Of a stretch of DNA of 64,000 nt, positions 49,444-63,797 are shown piece by piece. This DNA comes from Dermanyssus gallinae (taxonomy: Eukaryota > Arthropoda > Arachnida > Mesostigmata > Dermanyssidae). The stretch covers positions 124,001-188,000 of the forward strand of contig QVRM01006433.1 in assembly GCA_003439945.1 (NCBI GenBank), in the 5' to 3' direction. Below the pieces are notes generated by a model. It saw only the letters and a program-made list of their open reading frames with translations, made no database searches and was not told the origin of the DNA. Position 1 is the first letter of the stretch, and each line of letters begins with the position of its first letter. The position numbers were made by a program, and so were the translations under genes.

Positions 49444-49621
49444 GTTGTCGAGGCCGGTGGTGTGGTGCAGTCGTCTGCGCCTCGCGACCGGAGGAGACAC
49501 CTGGGTGCGCGGGTTCGAGATCTACCGTTGCACTGATTTGAATTTATGGGGGTCCGTCTATGAAGCAATGCGAAAAGCAGCCCCATGCAGGTTAAATCTT
49601 GGCTGAGAGTGAGCTCAAAAA
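49444..49621 (+). repeat. tRNA-derived SINE, family A, second of a head-to-tail pair
   Basis: It begins TTGTCGAGGCCGGTGG, nearly identical to the start of the previous copy (TTGTCGGGCCCGGTGG). It carries GCGCGGGTTCGAGATCTACC in place of the usual box B context, and ends CTTGGCTGAGAGTGAGC followed by a short A-rich tail. Substitutions in box B suggest it is diverging. Only about 13 bases separate it from the copy upstream. Confidence 0.83.
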
Positions 49622-52600
49622 GTATTTAAAAGTATCAGCTTATTTCGTTGTACTCAATATGTTGCACGGACAGATGTACAGCACACCTGGATTCTTGACG
49701 AGCCACCCACCGGCTGACCGAGCGTCGGCCGATTGATCGTGGCCCACTAGAAACAATGCATGTAAAATTGTTGGAGATCCGGCAAAGACAGCCGTCACGA
49801 CGCCAGCCGAAGCCGACGCGCTGCGTCCCGCAGGCGACGTTGGATCTAGGCGTATCGACTTCGCTCGCCGAGCAGAAATTTAATTGCTGCTGCTGCTGAA
49901 TAACTCGGCTGCCCGTAGGCCCAATGTAGTAGGTCATAATAGGTACGATAGTGATACCGTGCTAACAACACCAATAGTAGAAACAGTGTTTCAGTCTGTT
50001 TCTTGACCATTCGAGCACGTTTAACCGTGTGTATAGCAGAATTGAAAGGTTCAGAGAGAGAGAGCGATAGATCGAGGGAACAAGAAGAACGGAAAAAAAC
50101 GGCGCTGCTGCGTCGTAAGCTACCAGCAATCGGAGAAAAGTTGAGTGAGTGGGCAATGACGTCAGTGCATGTATGGTGTCCTGGTCTTGCTGAGGTTCTT
50201 CTTATCTCGTTACGTCTAGCCTACATTTCTCCCTCCCTCCCTCGTTTGCTCTCTTCTACGTCCCGTCACGCGGTCGGATTGGGCAGAATGTACTTTTTAC
50301 AGTGGCCCTGCTACTGCTGCAGATATAGATGGCCCGATTCCTGCTCCATAAGCCATCCGGTCACCCTGGCTGGCCCCCACCCTGTCGGTGGTTTGTGGCG
50401 TCGGCAGGACAGGGCGGCAGGACAGCCGCTGCTATCGTTCTGTCACGAACGATGTCGCGAGCCCTCGACAGATATGTACCTCGAGAGTTCCTCGAGTTCC
50501 TACCGTCGGAGCGAAGCCTGCACTGGCCTGTCTCTTTCCGTCTATTGGGCCATCATCTGTCTCGGACATGAACTGCCCCTGTACTGTGCGGGGCCCCCTT
50601 CGTCGCGCTCAAACAGGACAACTGAACTGAACCGAACCTATATCTTTGACAGCTCCAAATAGGCAGGTGTGTGTATGGGTAGGCAAAGGTAGTGCCGGCC
50701 GCCAAGGTGATCATTGATAGTGTTTTCCTCAAAGAGGTAGGCCTTTATTGAATACAGGATTGGTGATTAGCGGAGGGTGAACGGCGGTTGGACTCCAAAG
50801 AGGGATGACATATCACACACCACGAGATTATATATACATAGGCGATTCGGCGCTGCTCACTGCACCGGCGTCAGTCTCTTTGCCTTCGATCAGTTAGGTA
50901 TCTATCTCGTTAATCGATTCTATATATATGCTAGATTTAAACAAATGACACGGCTGATACGGGAAAAACAGTAGAGGGAAGAAATAATGAAGTTCAATGA
51001 GTAGGAGCCCGAACTGATAGGAGAGATCGTTCAGGAGATTGAGTGCCTGAGGGCGTATATTTTGGAGAGGGCAGGTAACGAACAGGATGTGCGGAGATAG
51101 AGAGAGAGAGATGCTCCACCATCAGGTAACTCAATTAAGATGAGTTTAGTACTCTTTTGACTCCCGTTTTAGGTTCGGACAGCTATCGAATGTTTAAACG
51201 ATTCATTCGAGTCTTCTGTAGTGAGTGAGTTTTTGTTTTTAGTGCACGGGTCTGCCATAAATCTCGAACAAACAGCACCATCTAGATAAGTGACTGTTGA
51301 AAATCTGCGGCTAATCTAATAGAGTCAAATGCCAGTGAGGCAAAAACTTTTCGGCCTTTCACTGTTCAAGTACAGTAGAACTCTTGCTATACCTAACCAT
51401 CGCAACGTTAACTAGAACCTCGATACATCTGCTAGCCGACTAACCTCAGTAGAAAGTCAGTGGGAGTGGGTTTGTCAACAAGAATAAGGCAAATCGTTTG
51501 GACAGTGTCATCGTAAGTTGCATATCGCCGGCATATCGAACATGACTGCATGTTGTTTGCTTGCGTTTTTTCTGGCAGTTCCCGTACCACAAATAGGCCT
51601 TGAAATAGACACGAGCCGAAATGATACGGTACGAGTACAACACCTTGGAAGGGGCGTCGTCGATGGGCCTGTACTGTCGGCGCTCACTGAGTGGTAGTCG
51701 ACATGCCGACATTGGGTTCTGTTCGTGCTAGCTGTCGTTGCTCCATACAACAAAGACGGCCGCACTTGCAAGAGCACCCTTTGCAACGAAGAGGATACCG
51801 TCAGGGATTCGCCGCCGAAGTGTGGGCAGAACGGACGGACGGAAGGGGGCGGCTGATCGACAATTGGGGCAAGAGGGTAAAGCGTGGTGCGCGGGGGGGG
51901 GATTTGGGAGTGCGAAGAGCGGCGGATAGAGCGGAAGATGACGCTGAGTTATCTCCTGACAGTCTTTCGCCCTCCTTTCATTCTGTATTGCGGGGTTGTC
52001 GTCTACCCGGCTGCCGACGTCACCCTAAAACGACTACCCCAGCTGTTCTCCTGTTGTGGGACGGCACTCGGTGCGCTCCTCGATGGCCGTCCCGGGCGGC
52101 CAGACGAGCTCTCACTACTGGCTGGGTCTAGCCAGTCAAGTCAGTCGGGGCCGGAGAGACTCCGATGAAAGGCAGTGGGGAGGAGGACAGCCGACTGAGG
52201 AGGCCGGGCGTTAATGTGAATCCTCAACGGAGTCATTTAGGATAACAGGGGACTGAGCAACGGGCACCGGGATCGGAGCCCTGCCATTGGCCGAGACCCA
52301 AACTCAGGGGCCGAACAGATCCGTCAGACAGAGTCCAGCAATCCGCCGGCACAATTCGCGCCCTTTTGTGGATGCGTCCCGCTTCGGCTGGATCGAATCA
52401 CGTGATACCTACCGCTTCAAACATCCTCATCCACGAAGGGATCTGTTTGCTATTGGAGAGTCGCTCATACACAAGGGCATAGCACAGTCCGAAGCATTGC
52501 CAACGGGTTTTACCGCTAGTTGCAGACAGGGCAGAAAATGGAGCCTGTGTGCACGGTTTAATTGCGAGCAGCTCGGTTATGCTCGCAACAGAGGCACTAA

Positions 52601-54234
52601 ATAAACAGAAACGTAGATGATCGGTTTTAGCAAGCGGCCTTCGTTTAAGGTAATAATTACAATAGTAAACGTTAACGGCAAACACCAATTGCAGTAATAA
52701 CAGCAATTATAAAATAAGCAGGAATACAGACAGCGGGCCAACAACAACGACAACAAAAGTAACAACATCAACGATAACAGCAAAGGAAACACAGCCAATC
52801 AGTGCTGCCATCACTTCAGCAAGAATAACTGTATTTTTGTTTTGTTTCGGGTTAATTCACCATGGTAGCATAAAAAGAACTGTATTGTCTGTCATCACTG
52901 TCACAACAACAGCAGCACAACCCACAAAAACGACGTCAAAAATGAGAGTATGCGACGAGATCCACTGAGAGGTACGACCGGGGAAGGTCCACGCTCCCAT
53001 CTCCCCTCGGAGTCAACATTTCGATCTAATCGCACACGGCTGATGATTGTGATCTCTTTATCTCCGCGAGGCCTCTTCTTCTCCTAGTGGCGTATTCAGG
53101 TGTATAAAAAGCGGCAACTGTTCCTCGCCCTCCAGAGGCCCGTACATTCTGAGACCTAAGCGTGGCGTGTTGTTTGCGCGTTAGGAGTACATCGTCGTTT
53201 GTTGTCGGCGTCGTTCACCCTTGTTGTTGTTGGTGTTGTTGTTTTTTTTTGGCGTCGTTGTTGTTCGATCGTTTAGCCTCGTGCACGTTATGTCGTGAGC
53301 TCACGTACGTAATTTTCCCTAATTTCCTTCGTAATCTCTGGCGGTCAAGCGAGCTGAGTGGGGCGCGTTTTATTAAGAAGAGTTTAGCCAAGCAAAGGGT
53401 TGGCGGACTAGCTAGCTCGCCAACTGATTATTTGAGTGTATGTGTGCGTGTGGGGGGGAGTGCATAGGTGGACATCTACTTGGTGCATTGGTGGAGTTAC
53501 TATTTCTATAATTGTATTAAATGAGCATGTGCCTGCCAGCCAAATGGTGTCAAAATGAGAGGGTGTTCTTCTGCTGCTGATGCTGCTGTTGCAGGCGGCC
53601 CGCTTTGCAGCAAGAGGAGCAGAAGTAGTGCCCTGAGAACGATAGACAAAAAGGCAGATAAACGGGATCGTAAGAGAACAAACTAATCGAGAGGGGGCAA
53701 AGTAAGGAAGAACGGAAAATAGGGCAAGGGCTTTGGCGGGGGGGGGGGGTATGGAAGCAAAGGGAAATCAGGGTTAGATTGGTGAGCCAACAACTCTTGG
53801 TCAGTGATGATCAGCAACGATTAAGGCTATATACACACAAGGGACAGGAATAGAACAAAGGGATAGAAACACTGCGATAACAGACAGGCGGCAGGTCAGC
53901 AGCATCCGCGTACACACACGCACGCAGACATGTCACAAACATGGACCATGGCCATACAGGGATGTACGCCGAACGTTCTTGCCTCTGCTTCTTCCACCCA
54001 CACCCTGCATGATGATGGAGGGGATCCGAAAGATGGGCGGCTCGAGCGTCGTCTTCTCTTGTTTGCGTATGGCTTAGCACCAAGCGGCACCAGGGGTCGT
54101 CGGTCGGTTGCTCCGCTGACCTGACTGCCTCGACACACACTTCTCCCTGGCAAGTAAGTGTTTTCCTCCACCCCGGGCGTTAGCTTTTCGTCCCGTATCT
54201 TGCTATACGCATTTTGTAAGGATAATTCTTTGTT

Positions 54235-54237
<3 letters not shown>

Positions 54238-54283
<46 letters not shown>
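54238..54283. repeat. (AT)n microsatellite
   Basis: About 46 bases of pure TA repeat followed by CATATAT. Confidence 0.95.
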
Positions 54284-54289
<6 letters not shown>

Positions 54290-56133
54290 TGGGAAAGAGA
54301 GATTAAGTAGGGAGATCATTTAGCTAAGTCGAAAAAGGGGAAGCACTTTCGCCTAAGTATGAGCCTGTCAACCCGGCCATGTGCAGGCTTGTCGAAACTA
54401 CATAGAGTTACTATCGCTGAGATTTATACTCCTTGTTAAGAGCCGGGCTAGGTGAACAAAAATGATTGCCAACGAAACGCTTTCATCCCGCGCGGCGTTG
54501 CGCATCTCATTGTCGTGTCGTTGCTTCAGGGCGATAGGGCGGTCTGCAGTAGAGACTTCGACGGACAAATGGCCAGTATGACAGCATATGTGGGTTTAGC
54601 TCTAAATATTGCTGGCGCAAGCGCGGCCGAAGCACGCCCGAATGAGTTCGAACTCGAATCGTCTACGAATCATTCATTATACAGTTAAGGGTCAAGTCAT
54701 CTGGCGGATTGCCGATCGATACCGTCGCCAGCCCGTCGCTACGCACCGACGGAGGGGTGAAAGTATGGATTGTAAAACGTGGGCGCAAGCAATGTAAGCA
54801 ATAGTCGAAGCCCGTGCGCTCTTTGATGGATTCGATTTATTGCCGACCTCTCTCCAAACCTCTACTTCTCTACTCTCGAACGCGAATTGGAATTGGTTGG
54901 TAGTAGTGGCTTGCTTGCTTGCTATGATGGCGCTAACGTTGGAAAAGTCAAAAGCTAAGGGTGCCGCGCTCAGTCGACAGCCAGCTGAGGGCCTGCCATT
55001 GAGAGGGTTAACCGGAGCGGGCCGGCAGTGTGTACGGGGGAGAGAAGAGGGGTCGTACTAAGGGGCGTAATCATCATACTTTAAACTTATCGATGACCCA
55101 ACGTAGCGGTGCTTCTCTTGCTTCACTGGCTCAGCCCACTTCCCGCTACCGTTTGGTGCGCAGGTTCCCTTCCGCCGCAGTGAAGAGAACTCTGCCGCGT
55201 TTCTCCTTCGTGTCTGGACCAAACGTCCTCTTACGTTGGCGGTCGGCGTGCCCAGGCCGGCGCCAGTGAGTCCTGCTCGTCTGCTGGGCTCCGCAGTGAT
55301 CACACGATGGCTTCCATCCATCGAGCCCTCCATGCAACTCGCATCCACGTATCACCCACGCGCTCACGAGGCCAGTCATCTCTCAGCAAGAGTGAGATCT
55401 GATGAGCTCAAACTGCCAACGTCGCAGTGTACCCAAATGTCCAGGAACCCGACAACTAGCTGCTCGCGTGTCGACAGCGTTAAGCGAGAGCGGGAGCACC
55501 AGTGCATACACAGAAGGCAACCTCACCACTACATCGACGTCCATCGCATCGACGTCGTGGTAAAAGAAGCCCCGTCATGTTCAACCGATACTCGAGGCAT
55601 CTAGCGGAAAGCAGTTTTGACTTTTTGCCGCCTCACTTCCGTTCATTATCGTTTCACACCGAGGAATGTCACAGCTTCAGTGGCTACCTGACGGCCGCAG
55701 GGGTTATATGGGCGAGCCGCGAGCCCTTTATGGCGCAGCTATCGTAGCGGGTACATCCGCCCGCCAGAGCAGCAGGCAATTTTTAGTAATGCTGTTTGCT
55801 CAATATGACGGAGACAGGTATCGATTCAGGGTCGTTCCGTCGACCAAATACTTTCCTTTCGAGGGCTTTGTGCACATCTCCATTCAGCAGAAGTTACAGA
55901 ATTCGATCATAAGGGCAGGATAGCTGATGAACTGATGCGCGCGAGATCAACGCAAAGAACGGTACGCAGATCCTACAGGCTCTGCATTTGGAGCATATTC
56001 GTAAATTTGATCACACGAACAGCTACAAATTCCCGCAGAAGTGGGTCCACCCATTTTTTGTGGGAGTTATTATGACTGCGCCCCGATCATAATAAGACCT
56101 GACAGCTCACGCGGTAAACTATTGGATAGACCT

Positions 56134-56161
56134 ACGTGATTGCGTAGCTATGCAATTACGT
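56134..56161. repeat. near-palindrome of 28 bases
   Basis: ACGTGATTGCGTAGCTATGCAATTACGT is self-complementary apart from pairs that become G-U wobbles in RNA. Confidence 0.8.
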
Positions 56162-57291
56162 GCTCTTTACTTAAACGATATTTAAGGGATCAGTGAGGAG
56201 TAAGTGGAATGATGAGGCCGTACTGACCGCAGTTAGACACGTTCGCGGATGCCAGTAGGGGCTCAGTGCCGTTGGGATGCGCTGTAACACCTACACGTCC
56301 GAGACTACGCCTCCTCGCTGGAGATGGCAGCACGTGCCAGCTCGCCATTGACATGACGTGAACACGTTCGTAGAAAGCTATACACAGGTCTTAGCGGCCC
56401 TATCTCTTGCGCCAGGCAACTGACAGGCAACCGACTAACTGTTTGCCCATTATGAGCAAACGGACCACGTGGGCAACATAATGGGGCGCGGAAAGTGCGC
56501 CTCGCTGTAGACGCGTAGACGACCTCGAAGTGGTCACACGGTGATGTGTAGTTTGTATTCTTCATTGTGTCGGCTGACTGTATGTTGTTTGGCTATATGT
56601 GTGTCTGTACGAAGGCGTGCAGAATTGGTGTCACCGCAGCGGCGGCAGAGCAACGCCCAGAGCGCCAAAGTGAGCTCCAGCATGAGCACGATAGGAGGCG
56701 TTCGAGTTTGTTCTTTTTCGCCTCGGCGTGCGTTTGTGCCTCTCTCGATAGACTAGCAGCCATTAACATTTTAAAGTAACTGTTGCAGCCTGCCAAATGC
56801 CGAGACTCATCAGCGTTAATGGAAAGCAGTCGAGTCGACCGGGAAACCTGGAGAAGGAAGGCGCGCGCAGAGGAGTTCCGGAGAAGACGTCAGCAGCACG
56901 AAAAGATAGGAGTAGTCGCGTGTTCGCGAGGTGTCGGTAGAGATAGTCGGCACTGTAGAGGGAAACGCTGATGAAGAAATTGAGAGGGAAAGGGAGAGAG
57001 AGAGAGAGAGAGAGAGGGGGAAACGCGAGATAAATGGACACGAAACGCAGTTAGACGTAAGGCCAAAACAAGACTGATAAAGGGCGAGCGATACGGAAAG
57101 CGACCCTTTGCTCCCTTATCCCAATTGTCGTTACGCACGTTGCTCTTTTAGGATGAACATGGAAGGGTGGAGAGAGGAGAGTCTATGCTATGCGAGTTCT
57201 CGCTGAACGCCGAGGGTTTTCAATGCAAGTACAAGCACTCAAACGACAGCTAAGTGCCGGCTCTGAACGGCAAACTAGCTACAGAGGCGAC

Positions 57292-57323
57292 TATATATAC
57301 TATACAGGCGTATAGTATATATA
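57292..57323. repeat. perfect hairpin, 14 bp arms
   Basis: TATATATACTATAC and GTATAGTATATATA flank a 4-base loop AGGC. Confidence 0.9.
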
Positions 57324-57544
57324 CATATTCCGACAGCCCCGATTTGTTATGTTATTATTTATTCGCTGTGGATTGACATCTGCGCTCTGGCTATTTGGCT
57401 TGCGTACCGGGTCCAGAACTTCTCTCTGTCTTCTCCTCCCCTCGAGGAAACTCGCCAACGTTTTCCTCGAACCCTCAACGGACACGCAGATTCACTACGA
57501 GTCGCTACACATGGTAGCAGGGACGTAGGTGTATGACACGGACT

Positions 57545-57640
57545 GAACTGAGCGTTCCGCCGCCGAAATTCGAACCACGGGGCTCATGTGGTTGACTTAT
57601 TGTGCAGTTGCCGCAACGATAAAGTGGGCGCCCATATTAC
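57545..57640 (-). repeat. tRNA-like segment, possible SINE head
   Basis: On the minus strand CCCGTGGTTCGAATTTCGGC resembles box B, preceded by GTTGCGGCAACTGCACAATAAG. It does not fold as a complete tRNA by eye. No second copy was found in the window. Confidence 0.3.
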
Positions 57641-57742
57641 GATGGGCGCATGTTGGGGGCGTTGGGGGGAGTACGAGCAGTTTGACTAGTACAACTTTGT
57701 TCTGCCACTGGTTGCACTACTACTACACTACTACTACTACTA

Positions 57743-57765
57743 CTTTCAACTTCAGAAGTTGAAAG
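57743..57765. repeat. perfect hairpin, 10 bp arms
   Basis: CTTTCAACTT-CAG-AAGTTGAAAG, directly after a CTA triplet run. Confidence 0.88.
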
Positions 57766-60580
57766 AGAGGCGACACTTGCATCGGCTCGTTGCGACGGGT
57801 TAAGGCGTCTTGCATTGATCGACCAGATCAGTCCACCTGCGACTTCGACTGTCCTACGTAGATGATTGATTGTTTCGTGGTTGAAAAGTAACCACTACGG
57901 TTGACACTGCCATCTTCATTGTCGTCTTCGTCGTCTGTAACCAGACAAACGGCGAATCGCTCCCGAATGGCACGCACACACCTTACGTGTGCTGCTGCTC
58001 GGCATTTGCTGCTGTTCGGCATGTGCTGCTTACTCGCTTTGCTTTTTGACCGCTTGGCTGTGTCGACCATCGTCGCAAGTAACTGTGACATCGGGCGAGC
58101 GGGCGTCTAGCCAACGAGCTGGCATCTCCGTCCGTTTGCAGCTTCGGTGCGGGCGTGGCGCGTCTGAGCGCCCTCATTGCCATTGGGACGAACGAATATG
58201 GATGTAAACATACACACACGTGTACAAGTGGATACATAGAGCTATGCACGTATAGGCGCGCGAACAAGCCTCGTATACACGTAGCGTATACACGTGATCT
58301 AAGTATACATATGCATACGCGAACGCGAACGTAAAGCAACAAACGCTGCCAGGCCGCGAACATGCCGCATTGCCGAGGAGCTGTTGTGCCTGGCCGCGAG
58401 ATTGTTCTGCTTATGAACATCGATGTCGGGGGTTTAGATGCAATGCTGCCAGTCTAACGCAATCGACAACATCCAACACAACAATGGTGAACGAACGAGT
58501 GGCTTCAGTGAGTCGTCGCCAGGCGGGCAAGCGTGATGTGAAGGTTCTCCCTAGCAGCAGCAGCGGCATCAGTGCGGCAACACAAGCAGAACAGGGTATG
58601 TTCGTTGTTCAGTTTCGAACATTTAGACGCGCGCAGATGGATTGTTCGTGCACCACTAGCCGCCTGTCAATTCGAACCCAGCTCGAGCGCTCATGTCGCT
58701 CATGTTCGCCCTTCGGCCGGCCAAGCGTTTCCCTCGTGTGTTACGTGCAACAACAATTGGCAACAACAACAACAGCCACAATATTAGAAGCAACAACAAC
58801 GACGACGACTGGTGTGACCATTCGAGCGCTAGCTCAGACAGAGAAACTAAGAATCAGAACGAGTGTGTGAGAAAGAGAGAGAGAGAGAGAGAAGCAACGA
58901 AGAAACAGCGGAAAAGACCGACTGAAAACGACGTTCAGTGCTGCAGAGCGTAAGAACTTTCGTGACGACCACCACCACCACCATCACCACTCCGGAGCCG
59001 ATTTACCTGCTTGGTGCTTGCGTAAATAGTTCACGGGCCAAGTGCCTCGATGGTGCATGTGTGTGTATATTTCAATTACGACGCGTATGTGGAGTGTAGA
59101 TGGCTGTGCTGAAACGTGAATCGACGCCTGTGGAACGAACCAGTGTTCGCCTAGCGTAGCGTATTACAGAAAGATATAACGTCAGAGATAGGCGGCACGA
59201 ATCCTATCTATCAGGCAACTGTAGCATTCGAAATGCCCCGACACCAATATATAAATGCTGTTCGTTGGACGACCGAGCATTACTAGGGAGATATTCCGAA
59301 TCAAAAATAAGTAGGACTGTATTACGTGCTAAGTGTTATAGCGCGAGTGCGACTTGCTGCTTATACTGTCCTATACGAAAACAACCAGGGAGAGCCGCCG
59401 CACAAGGGGCACATTCTCGGCCACTACCGTGTCACGTTCTGCCATCTGGAGAATACCTCATCTATCTCAACTTTGGGCCAGTCAGGCTGACGCTAATCAA
59501 GCCTGCATGATTTGTATTCGTTCGTTTTGCGTTCTACCGTTGCTGCTGTGAAATTTGTTCACTGCATTCGATTCGGAACAATTCATTCGCTTTCGCTACG
59601 CACCTAATGGTTAGTCAGTTATCTAGCTCACAGTAGTAGTAGTAGTAGGTGTGTCAGTCTCAGAGTCCGCCTGTTTAGACACCTGCTTAATTGCAGACCA
59701 ACGAATAGACAAGTCGCACGAGTCGTTACCATCAACGGCCGACTTAAAAGACAATGATGACACCATGAGCGACGATTTAGTAAATGATCACCTCGTACGC
59801 ACTTATGCCGATCAGGGCCTATTACGACCATTACGAGGCGTTATTTAGGCCTATCGGCACGTCAATCACAAGTCGTAGAAGCCGTACTCGGAGGAGACTC
59901 GGCGTGTACGGCCGTACGTCGAGCGTAATATTAGCAATATGTACCTAGGGCCAAGCGGGCCAGAAGAAGAAAAAGAAGAAGAATAAGAAATGTAACTGGG
60001 ATCGCGTCGTTCGCCTCGCGACGCAGCTTCAGACACGTTAGCATTTCGGCGTGGGCATGCCGTGTTGGCCGCCCGCGACGGGGGAAGCGGGAGGCATCGA
60101 AAGGTGCTTCGCGGACGAAATCTTGGGTGAGGGCCCAAAGCATTGAAGGGTGCGACAACGGCAACAACAACAACCAACAACACAACTACAACAATATTAA
60201 CAACAACAACAGCAACGGCAACAACAAGCACCCGAGGCCACGGTCAGGATGACGACGCTACGGGTGCGACTACGATGATGGTGATGGTGGTGATGATGAT
60301 TATGGTACTCGTGAAGATCTGGCTATCTGGCTCGAACACCCGTCGCCTGCCTACAGGACGCCAAACGTGGAAAGGACCGACCGCTGAGCCATCAGTCATC
60401 CACTAGCCCGGGGCAGATAGGCGGCAGCAGAAGTAGTAGTAGTAGTATTAGTCGGTAGTCGGCTGGGTCGCCTGCTGGGTCGCTCCGTTCGTGCGCTCGG
60501 CTCTCCTCTTGGACCTTTGCCTTGCGTTGGCGTCGGCCCCTGGTGTTTTGCTGCCCCTCTCTTTGGCCGCCGATACGACC

Positions 60581-60596
60581 TATATATATATATATA
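60581..60596. repeat. short (AT)n microsatellite
   Basis: About 16 bases of TA repeat. Confidence 0.8.
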
Positions 60597-63500
60597 ACTT
60601 GGCTGAGGTAGCGGCCGGTTCCAAAGTCGTACAATTTTGTGCCTACTACGCACGCTTGACGCCCGAAGATCGGGTCGATACGCACGACAATGACGTCGCT
60701 GGTGCTGACGATGATTATGATTATGAGGATGACAACACCGGAAGCAGCAACAACAACAACATCAGCAACAACAATAACAACAACACCAGCAACAACAACA
60801 AAAACAACAACAGGGAGAACGGCGTAGAGGCTCAGACAATGGCAACGAGAAAAATATGGTGACGAAAACGCCGACGACTACTATAGCAGCAGCAGCAGCA
60901 GGAGCAACGTAGAACGCATAATAGCGGTGGTGCCAGCAGCGGCAACACCAACAACACCACCACCACCACCACCAACAGAACTAATCATAGTAATATCGTT
61001 GCCGCTACCACTACGTAGTTGCTAGAACGAAGCAATTACACACCAATAGCGGTCAAAACAATCAGCGGCAACGATAACAGCAATACAATAACAGAGCTAC
61101 TCAGAAACAACAGAACAAACTACTCAAAACAGCAACCAAAACAAAACTAATTGTAATGCGACAACTCAACACATAACATCAACTCTACAAGGGTGATCCT
61201 CTCAAAGGACCCGGCCATTTGCGGCTGTATGCAGTGGCAGAGAGGAAAACTGTCGAGCGCATCAGCCAAGTGTACTTCAGTCTATTAGGCTGGGAGAAGG
61301 TCGGCACGGGAATTTTTTCGTTGGCTTTAACTCGGAGATTTAAAATGCTGCGGCTCGAGCACTGCTAAAGCAAATGGTCTAGTACAGCAACTGCAGACGC
61401 TACGATTAGTTCTAGGGACAGTAGTCGACGATTGTTATTACTATTAGGGGTAGTTTTTAGATTAGCCCTTAGTTAGTTACTGTCGCAGCTTAGATTTGTC
61501 TGGGTTCCTGGGCACCATCACAAATAACGTCACCCAAACGACGATAGATGTAGAGCGCCGATAATTGCCTGGCTTTTCTTAACAATGAATCACACGTTTG
61601 CATCCTGCTTTTGCGCATGCTTGCTTGCACGGTCCGTCGTCGTTCGAACTTCAGGCGGACATGGCTTTGATAAAATCAGTTAATCTTAATATAAAAGCAC
61701 CTGGCTGGTGGCTAGACAAACAACGACAATTGCGAACGTTTGTCAGGGGGTTTGTACACGGGGGGCGGACATACTGCCGCTGGCCCGCTGCAATCTGAAG
61801 TGCCGCAAGTGCCGCAAAGCGGTCGTTTCCGAGGCCACAACGGTGGTAGTTTCTGCTATTGTTGTTGTGAGTAGTTCTGTTGTCTCTGTTGTCGAGGTAG
61901 CTTTCCAGCGGCTAGGAGGCTACTAGTGGGACGGCCTCCTGGTGACTTGCGAGTTGCTTGGCCGTTTGCGTGCTTTCTCTTCTGTTTGTTGGTTCGCCGG
62001 TTCGTTCGTTCGTTTCTTTCTAAGCCCCGACGGCTGTTGCCCTGGGGCTGTTTGAAGCTAACCTCTTCCCCTGCTGTTTCACTCGCAGCCGCCGGCCTCT
62101 TGCCATCCCCCCCTCCCTTGTCTCGCCCTCCCCACCCCAACATAACCCCCTTGAGCCCGGCTGACGTTGCCACTTCGGCAGGCCCCGTTCCCGCCTTTGG
62201 AAGCACGCATGATCGTCATCGTCATCGGCAACACTTAGCTTTCAGCCCGTTCACAACAACCTTCTCGTTCTATGGCCACCTCCTCGCCCCTATCACTACC
62301 CCCTATCCCGCCCGCCCCGTGCCACCCATCACCCTATTTCCTATAGCTTCACCAGCAAAGTCCGCCCCCGTCCGTGCTCGAAAAGTATAGTAAGGGACGA
62401 CAGCGCGCGGCGGCAGGCTGGCGTTAAGGAGGAAGGAAAGAAAGAGGCGCTAGGGGAGGTGCATATTGGGCCGCGGGGAACCAGGGGTGAGAAGTTGGGG
62501 AAGACCCTAACAACTCCCATCCTCCCTGCTCCATTCTGATTCTCCTTCTCTCTAGCCTCGCCAGCCGGCCGCTCGGTCCCCAAAAAGGCCCAAATGTTGC
62601 CGGCTATCACGCAAGCAAACCGACAGCACAGCGAAAGCACAGAAACCGACGCAGACAGGCAGCCGAACAGACCTAAGCGGTCAAGATAGAGAGCGGAATG
62701 CCCCACTTCGCCCCCCCCCTACGTCTGCCGGTCTGTACCCCGCTTATGCCGGATGAGATGGAACCCGGACGCTGGTAGAATCGAAGAGCTAGGGAAGCGG
62801 GAGGTAAGGGATCTAGAAGAGGAAGGCAATGTTTGCATGATAAAACTAACTGTCATTAAAGCTATCCTCGTCACCGCTGCAGCTGCTGCTGCTGCTGCTG
62901 CGATTGCAGGCTGTTGTCCTGAAGAGGCTGGCCTATCCGTTTACTCATGGCACCACAGAGCTAAGCGGACTTTGCCTAGATGCGCATCCGAAACATCAGC
63001 GGCCGGTTCGGTTTGCCCGCAGTCGAGAAGGGCAAGCCGCAGATTGAACCAACGACGAACGGGAGATCGGGCCCATTCCTTTCTTTAGCTAAAGATACAG
63101 CAATAGAACAAAGAAGACTAGCCAGCCAAAATAAAACCATTCGACTCATTCTAGATATTTCGGGTCCAGTAGTAATAGTGGCAACAATAATAAAATGGGT
63201 CTGTTATCAGGCACACCGGCGCGGCTTCATTGTGAGCTGACTTGGTGGTCATGCGAGAATAGCCGATAACCAAGGCAACACACGTCTGCCTGTTTGTTTT
63301 GTCATTAACGGAGAGCGTTTGAAAGCGGGAGCTATCAGGTGCATTGTTGTTGCCGAGTAACGCGAGCAGCGGCCTGCGAGTGTCCATGTCTAACCGTGCG
63401 ACAATCTTTTCTGCATACCCAACCACATGTCCCCGGTACGACTCGTAATACTTGTGACGCTACCGCCACACCGATGATAAATCAAAGCAGGAAACGGAAA

Positions 63501-63773
63501 TAATTCTGCTAAAGTTTTCTAATAGCAAACCCTCTTGGTGTGTTCAGGAAGGTTCAAATTCAGGAAGGCTTCTACTTTCATTTTTTGTATTTTCACCGTC
63601 AGCCAATACCAATCCATTGCCTTGTCAAAAGAACATTATGGTAAATCAATGCTATACTAGTCATTTCCGATCATGCAGAGTCTTACACTGCAAACATCGC
63701 TGTCGTCTCATGAGGCCGGTATTCATTTGTCATCACTGACACGATGTCACCGTCATCCTGAGTCGCCATATCG

Positions 63774-63797
63774 TATATATATATATATATATATATA
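63774..63797. repeat. (AT)n microsatellite
   Basis: About 23 bases of AT repeat. Confidence 0.9.
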
